DNA from: JAIUNP01 sp020161975 | Lineage (GTDB): Bacteria > Pseudomonadota > Alphaproteobacteria > Rhizobiales > Beijerinckiaceae | DNA length: 18,921 nucleotides | Assembly: GCA_036745275.1 (NCBI GenBank) | Contig: DAIOGK010000040.1 | Coordinates: 1-18,921, forward strand | Direction of reading: 5' to 3' | In this document: piece after piece, positions 16,143 through 18,921 of the stretch | Layout of the letters: each line of letters starts with the position of its first letter | How positions within the stretch are numbered: position 1 is the first letter of the stretch | Position numbers and translations under genes: made by a program | Notes under the pieces: generated by a model | The model's input: the letters and a program-made list of their open reading frames with translations, nothing else | Told to the model about the DNA's origin: nothing | Databases searched by the model: none

Positions 16143-16259
16143 TCACCTCTCTTCGCCATGGAAAGCCAAGCTCGAGAGAGGGAGGTCTTGTTCGGTGACG
16201 GTGACTCGAAACATTAGCTGGTCACAGCCGCCGAAATGGAACACTCGGTACTTCGGCAC
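16143..16259 (-). CDS. Possible small protein (38 aa) leading the LysR operon
   Basis: A GTG at 16259 is preceded by a perfect AGGAGG with a five-base gap, and the frame runs 38 codons (MPKYRVFHFGGCDQLMFRVT ... AFHGEER) to a TGA at 16143-16145, directly before the LysR start region. The strong ribosome binding site and exact abutment suggest real translation and coupling to LysR. I do not recognise the sequence. It could be a small protein, a leader peptide, or the remnant of a longer gene. Translation is inferred from sequence only. Confidence 0.45.
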   Translation of the reverse strand: MPKYRVFHFGGCDQLMFRVTVTEQDLPLSSLAFHGEER

Positions 16260-16334
16260 GTATGCCTCCTAAAACTGGAAGCAGTGCGCAATCTGACTTT
16301 GAAAAGGCTGATGGATACGGTTTAGGAGACCTGC

Positions 16335-16445
16335 ATGATGTACCCTCCTGTAGGAAGCCTCTTACAAAAACAGGGCACACCGCAGCACACTGAAAACAGT
16401 GCAACTAAAAATCAGCGAAGTTTGTTCGCCAATTCGACTGGGTGA
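16335..16445 (+). CDS. Possible 36-aa ORF divergent from the LysR unit
   Basis: AGGAG at 16324-16328 precedes ATG ATG at 16335 with a six-base gap; the frame (MMYPPVGSLLQKQGTPQHTE ... ANSTG) ends at TGA 16443-16445. LysR regulators often control a divergent gene, which makes the position interesting. The sequence is unrecognised, hydrophilic and of unremarkable composition, and may be chance. Confidence 0.18.
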   Translation: MMYPPVGSLLQKQGTPQHTENSATKNQRSLFANSTG

Positions 16446-16486
16446 ATTCTGCTTGTATGAGCTTTCTCTACAGTCCCGCACCCGCT

Positions 16487-16660
16487 TCAATACAGAGCGA
16501 GCCGGGCAGGCATCTCCTTGGTATTCCTGACCTTAGTACGGTTCTTAGCCGGTACTTGATGGAATGACAACGGGAAATCGCCTTGCGTGCCATTGGCACG
16601 AAGAATGCGACCTGTGTCTGACCAAGAGCGAATGTCGCCGACATACAGAGATATGCACAT
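16487..16660 (-). CDS. Hypothetical 57-aa ORF coupled to the relaxase stop
   Basis: The ATG at 16660 shares its A with the TGA of the relaxase remnant (TGATG), the same arrangement as trbC/trbD. The frame continues for 57 codons (MCISLYVGDIRSWSDTGRIL ... EMPARLALY) to a TGA at 16487. The product is unrecognised and has no clear membrane segment or domain. It may be a small gene of the relaxase operon, the stump of a longer one, or chance. With the relaxase start region gone, its translation is doubtful. Confidence 0.35.
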   Translation of the reverse strand: MCISLYVGDIRSWSDTGRILRANGTQGDFPLSFHQVPAKNRTKVRNTKEMPARLALY

Positions 16661-17001
16661 CAAAGGCTCAATCCCCTCCCTCGCCCCATCTGCCATGACA
16701 CCGATCCACCCTGCACGATACCCGCAACCTCACGCCCGAGCTGGCGGTCGATCACTGTTCGCCATGGGACAAGGGTGAACTCGTGGCTCTTTTCGACTAC
16801 GGCGAACTTGCCGCTCGATAGATGTGCGGTCCCGGTAAACTTGCCGCTAACGTTCTCGCCGTCCATAGCGGCGCGGAACCGCAGTCCCTTGCTCCCGGCC
16901 ATCTCCGCACCGACTCGGGCCACTTCCCGTTCCCGCAGATTGGCGAGCAGGTTGCGCCGATAGAAAATGCGTCCATTCTGCTGCCGCGTGGCATCGCCCT
17001 G
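16660..17001 (-). pseudogene. Relaxase (DUF3363), C-terminal remnant cut by the IS
   Basis: The last 113 codons of a relaxase remain. They show the DUF3363 tail pattern: GRIFYRRNLLANLREREVAR, then VSGKFTGTAHLSSGKFAVVE, FTLVPWRTVIDRQLGREVAG and VSWQMGRGRGLSL. DUF3363 is the C-terminal region of VirD2/TraI-like relaxases of alphaproteobacterial elements; the catalytic N-terminal domain with the tyrosine and histidine triad would lie several hundred codons upstream. The frame is continuous up to position 17001, where the IS inverted repeat begins. The missing part is not found on the other side of the IS, so it was deleted or moved. A later GTG at 16923 could start a fragment but would lack any nicking activity. 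Confidence 0.85.
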
Positions 17002-17026
17002 TGGCCTGCTGCCGGTTTCGTGGACA
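17002..17026 (+). repeat. IS terminal inverted repeat (left)
   Basis: It reads TGGCCTGCTGCCGG then TTTCGTGGACA and matches the complement of the right-end repeat with three differences, at positions 3, 4 and 12. It lies just past the orfB stop. Confidence 0.75.
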
Positions 17027-17031
17027 GCGGG

Positions 17032-17892
17032 TTAAGCTAGCATAGCGCGGGCTTCGAACTCCATGGGGCTGATGTAGCCCAGTTTCGAATGTCGCCTGCG
17101 CGGGTTGTAGAAGCGTTCGATGTAATCAAAGACATCAGCACGTGCTTCGTTTCGGGTTCGATAGACCTTTCTGGCTGTCCGTTCGGTCTTCAGCGTTGAG
17201 AAGAAGCTCTCCATCGCGGAATTATCCCAGACGTTACCCGCGCGGCTCATTGAGCAGGTGATCCCATTGTCGGCCAGAAGCCGTTGAAACTGCTCGCTCG
17301 TATATTGCGATCCCTGGTCCGAGTGATGCAGCAGAGCGTCGGCTTTTCCTCGTCGCCAGACCGCCATCATCAGCGCATCCATAACCAGTGACGCATCCCG
17401 ATCTCCCTTCATGGACCAGCCCACTGCCCGCCGGAAAAAGAGATCCAGCACGACTGCGACGTAGAGCCAGCCTTCCGCGGTCCAGATGTAGGTGAAATCG
17501 GCCAGCCACTTCTGGTTCGGCCGGTCGGCCTCGAAGTCCCGGTCCAGGATGTTGTCGGCGATCACCGACCGTTCGCCATCATCCTTGGGCTTGCCGCGGC
17601 GCCTGGGTCGCGCCCTCATGGCATTGACCCGCATCAGCCGCTCGATCCGGTGTAGCCCGCAGGCAAGCCCCTCTTCGAGAACATCGCGCCAGATGCGGCG
17701 CGCACCATAGGTCCGGTCACTGGCCTTGAAGCTCGCCTCGATCGCTGCGACGAGCTCCGCATCATGGGCCTCGCGGGTGCTGGGTGGGCGGCTGAGCCAC
17801 GCATGAAAGCCGGACCGCGAAACGTCCAGAGCCCCGCAGATCCAGCTGACCGGCCAGATGTGGCGGTGTTTTGCAATGAAGGCGAACCTCAT
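17032..17892 (-). CDS. IS3-family transposase OrfB (DDE integrase domain)
   Basis: The 286-residue protein has an N-terminal HTH_21-type region (GALDVSRSGFHAWLSR) and a full DDE catalytic core: Asp132 in WLADFTYIWT, Asp192 in HHSDQGSQYTS, and Glu228 in DNSAMESFFSTLKTE, with typical D(59)D(35)E spacing. The C-terminus has the family motif FYNPRRRHSKLGYISPMEFE. ATG at 17892 overlaps the orfA stop by ATGA, but in this family OrfB is normally made as an OrfAB fusion by -1 frameshifting. It should be active as read. Confidence 0.95.
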   Translation of the reverse strand: MRFAFIAKHRHIWPVSWICGALDVSRSGFHAWLSRPPSTREAHDAELVAAIEASFKASDRTYGARRIWRDVLEEGLACGLHRIERLMRVNAMRARPRRRGKPKDDGERSVIADNILDRDFEADRPNQKWLADFTYIWTAEGWLYVAVVLDLFFRRAVGWSMKGDRDASLVMDALMMAVWRRGKADALLHHSDQGSQYTSEQFQRLLADNGITCSMSRAGNVWDNSAMESFFSTLKTERTARKVYRTRNEARADVFDYIERFYNPRRRHSKLGYISPMEFEARAMLA

Positions 17893-18179
17893 ATCGCCTC
17901 GCGCGCGAAAAAAGCTGCCGCTTTCTTGAGGATGTCACGCTCCGCACGCAGCCGTGCGACCTCTTTCTTCAGCGCTGCAATCTCCGCCAGATCGGCTCGC
18001 ATCTGACCGTTGCCGGGAAACGCCGTGGATGGGGTCGCGGTCAGTTCACGCATCCAGCGACGCAGCACGCTCTCCGCAACATCAAGGTCTCGGGCCGCCT
18101 GCGCTACCGCGACGCCACGGTCTGTTACCAGCCTGACCGCCTCGACTTTGAACTCACGGCTGAACTTCCGTCTCGTCAT
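17889..18179 (-). CDS. IS3-family transposase OrfA (helix-turn-helix)
   Basis: The 96-residue protein has an N-terminal helix-turn-helix (MTRRKFSREFKVEAVRLVTD, then VAVAQAARDLDVAESVLRRW) that binds the IS ends, and a C-terminal leucine-zipper-like segment (LAEIAALKKEVARLRAERDI LKKA) for multimerisation. ATG at 18179 is preferred over GTG at 18185 because GGAGAG precedes it at the proper distance. The end of the gene carries a T6 run suited to -1 frameshifting into orfB. Confidence 0.93.
   Translation of the reverse strand: MTRRKFSREFKVEAVRLVTDRGVAVAQAARDLDVAESVLRRWMRELTATPSTAFPGNGQMRADLAEIAALKKEVARLRAERDILKKAAAFFAREAI
17907..17914 (-). other. Candidate -1 frameshift site for OrfAB
   Basis: The minus strand reads CTTTTTTC within the GCT TTT TTC codons of orfA, about 15 bases before its stop. 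A -1 shift here enters a frame that is open into orfB. IS3-family elements generally use such a slip to make the active fused transposase. It is inferred from the run and the open frame. Confidence 0.5.
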
Positions 18180-18217
18180 ATCCACTCTCCAGTTCCTTGG
18201 TCACGATCTTATCTTCG

Positions 18218-18242
18218 TGTCCACGAAACCAGCAGCAGCTCA
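18218..18242 (-). repeat. IS terminal inverted repeat (right)
   Basis: The complement reads TGAGCTGCTGCTGG then TTTCGTGGACA. It matches the left repeat at 22 of 25 positions. The TGA at its tip gives an immediate stop to the interrupted LysR-like frame. Confidence 0.75.
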
Positions 18243-18356
18243 GCTCGTATATTCGGCGACAGCAAGCGTCTGGATTAGGGCGACCATGGGGATGCGACCG
18301 CAGTATAGTAATGAAGTCGGATCGCGTGGCGCCTTTCTGGTTGGGTTCCTCCGCAT
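18243..18356 (-). pseudogene. N-terminal fragment of a second LysR-type regulator
   Basis: The frame begins at ATG 18356 (MRRNPTRKAPRDP...) and runs 38 codons to RIPMVALIQTLAVAEYTS, then meets the IS. Its end aligns with RIPLSSLIQALAVAEHLS at the same place in the intact LysR protein at 15153-16139, where the DNA-binding helix begins. The rest of the gene is absent from the other side of the IS. The start lies 37 bases past the NmrA-like gene stop. The match is short, so the call depends on the shared RIP--LIQ-LAVAE pattern and position in the frame. Confidence 0.65.
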
Positions 18357-18393
18357 TAAATCGGCGGCAGAATTGCTAGCGAACCATAGACCG

Positions 18394-18921
18394 TCATTTA
18401 AGATTTTCTTCCATGAAGCTGCGCATGGTTTGGGGGCTGCGTCCAATAATTCCTGCCAGTGTAGGGTCTACAGATTCGAACTCACCTGCCCGCGCAGCAC
18501 GGTAGTAACCCAGCATAACGGCGATAGAACCTTCAGGCACACCAGCGTTACGCGCGCTGATTTCAAGTTCTTGCTCGGTCACGAAAGAACGCACGACAGG
18601 TTTACCCAAAATTTCCCCCGCCAGTCGCGCAAGGTCAGTCAAGTCCAGAGCCTCGGTGCCCGTCAGAGGTTGTGTCGGCCCGTCAATCACCTTCGTCCCG
18701 ACAAGCAGACTTGCGTCAGCCGCGGCGAGGTCATCATGAGTGGTCCATGCTACCTTGCCATCCTCGGGAGCGAGAAGAGCCCCTGATCCAAAGGCTCGAG
18801 CGTTCATACTGAGCGCACTTGACGCATAAAACCCATGGCGCATTGCGGTCCAAGCGATACCCGATTCGTAAGCGCGATTTTCAGGTCCTGCCGTTGGATG
18901 AGGTTGGGTCGGCTTGTGTCC
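18394..18921 (-). CDS. NmrA/QorB-like NAD(P)-binding oxidoreductase, C-terminal part
   Basis: The frame is open from the right window edge to a TGA at 18394-18396, giving about 175 C-terminal residues. The sequence has the pattern of the atypical short-chain dehydrogenase group that includes NmrA and quinone oxidoreductase QorB: WTAMRHGFYASSAL, then DGKVAWTTHDDLAAADASLL, GPTQPLTGTEALDLTDLARL, and a final FESVDPTLAGIIGRSPQTMR. The N-terminal NAD(P)-binding glycine motif is outside the window, so enzymatic activity cannot be judged. It is probably chromosomal or cargo DNA rather than part of the transfer system. Confidence 0.82.
   Translation of the reverse strand, partial: GHKPTQPHPTAGPENRAYESGIAWTAMRHGFYASSALSMNARAFGSGALLAPEDGKVAWTTHDDLAAADASLLVGTKVIDGPTQPLTGTEALDLTDLARLAGEILGKPVVRSFVTEQELEISARNAGVPEGSIAVMLGYYRAARAGEFESVDPTLAGIIGRSPQTMRSFMEENLK

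Larger units (their letters stand above)
17002..18242 (-). mobile_element. IS3-family insertion sequence
   Basis: The element is about 1.24 kb with orfA and orfB on the minus strand, both intact. Imperfect terminal repeats (25 bp, 22 matching, ending 5'-TG...CA-3') lie at 17002-17026 and 18218-18242. The boundaries are set by these repeats and by where the two flanking coding frames break. Flanking bases (CTG left, GCT right) do not form a target duplication. The IS name is not assigned. Confidence 0.85.

Noticed and set aside
16222..16404. 60-codon minus-strand frame upstream of LysR
   Set aside because: It overlaps the better-supported 38-codon ORF in another frame and has no ribosome binding site or recognisable sequence.
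17002..18242. Target site duplication of the IS
   Set aside because: Checked for 3-4 bp direct repeats at several possible IS boundaries; none matched.

Overview
The window is accessory DNA from a GC-rich proteobacterium, most likely an alphaproteobacterium. This is judged from the gene families and their order (traG, ribbon-helix-helix gene, trbBCDEJ, trbK-alt, trbLFGI, DUF2274), which is typical of integrative and conjugative elements and plasmids of Rhizobiales, sphingomonads and acetic acid bacteria. I recognise the families from memory; no search was run.

Layout, left to right. (1) Positions 1-704, plus strand: the C-terminal part of a large serine recombinase, cut by the window edge. 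(2) Positions 705-1011: a gap with inverted repeats, including a strong intrinsic terminator for minus-strand transcripts. (3) Positions 1012-1755, minus: a phosphoribosyltransferase of unknown role. (4) Positions 1883-14110, minus: a complete mating-pair-formation operon, transcribed from right to left, from the coupling ATPase TraG through TrbB to TrbI and DUF2274. Many junctions share ATGA or TGATG start/stop overlaps, which suggests translational coupling. (5) Positions 14233-14275: a terminator that separates traG from the next unit upstream. (6) Positions 14300-16259, minus: a possible 38-codon ORF, a LysR-type regulator and a SAM-dependent methyltransferase, packed as one operon and less GC-rich than the trb genes. 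(7) Positions 16487-17001, minus: the last 113 codons of a DUF3363 relaxase, with a small ORF coupled to its stop codon. (8) Positions 17002-18242: an intact IS3-family insertion sequence. (9) Positions 18243-18356: the first 38 codons of a second LysR-type regulator, cut off by the IS. (10) Positions 18394-18921: the C-terminal part of an NmrA/QorB-like NAD(P)-binding oxidoreductase that runs off the right edge.

Together the trb genes encode the envelope-spanning channel (VirB2, B4, B5, B6, B8, B9, B10 and B11 equivalents), and TraG would feed DNA to it. The relaxase that should nick oriT is reduced to its C-terminal end by the IS. The IS joins two different broken genes and has no visible target duplication, so DNA was probably lost or rearranged here. 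The channel looks complete, but the element seems unable to process its own DNA unless another relaxase acts in trans.

The points most worth a second look are the small ORF/LysR/methyltransferase operon sitting between relaxase and traG, the paired hairpins around the trbB start, and the phosphoribosyltransferase at the distal end of the transfer operon.
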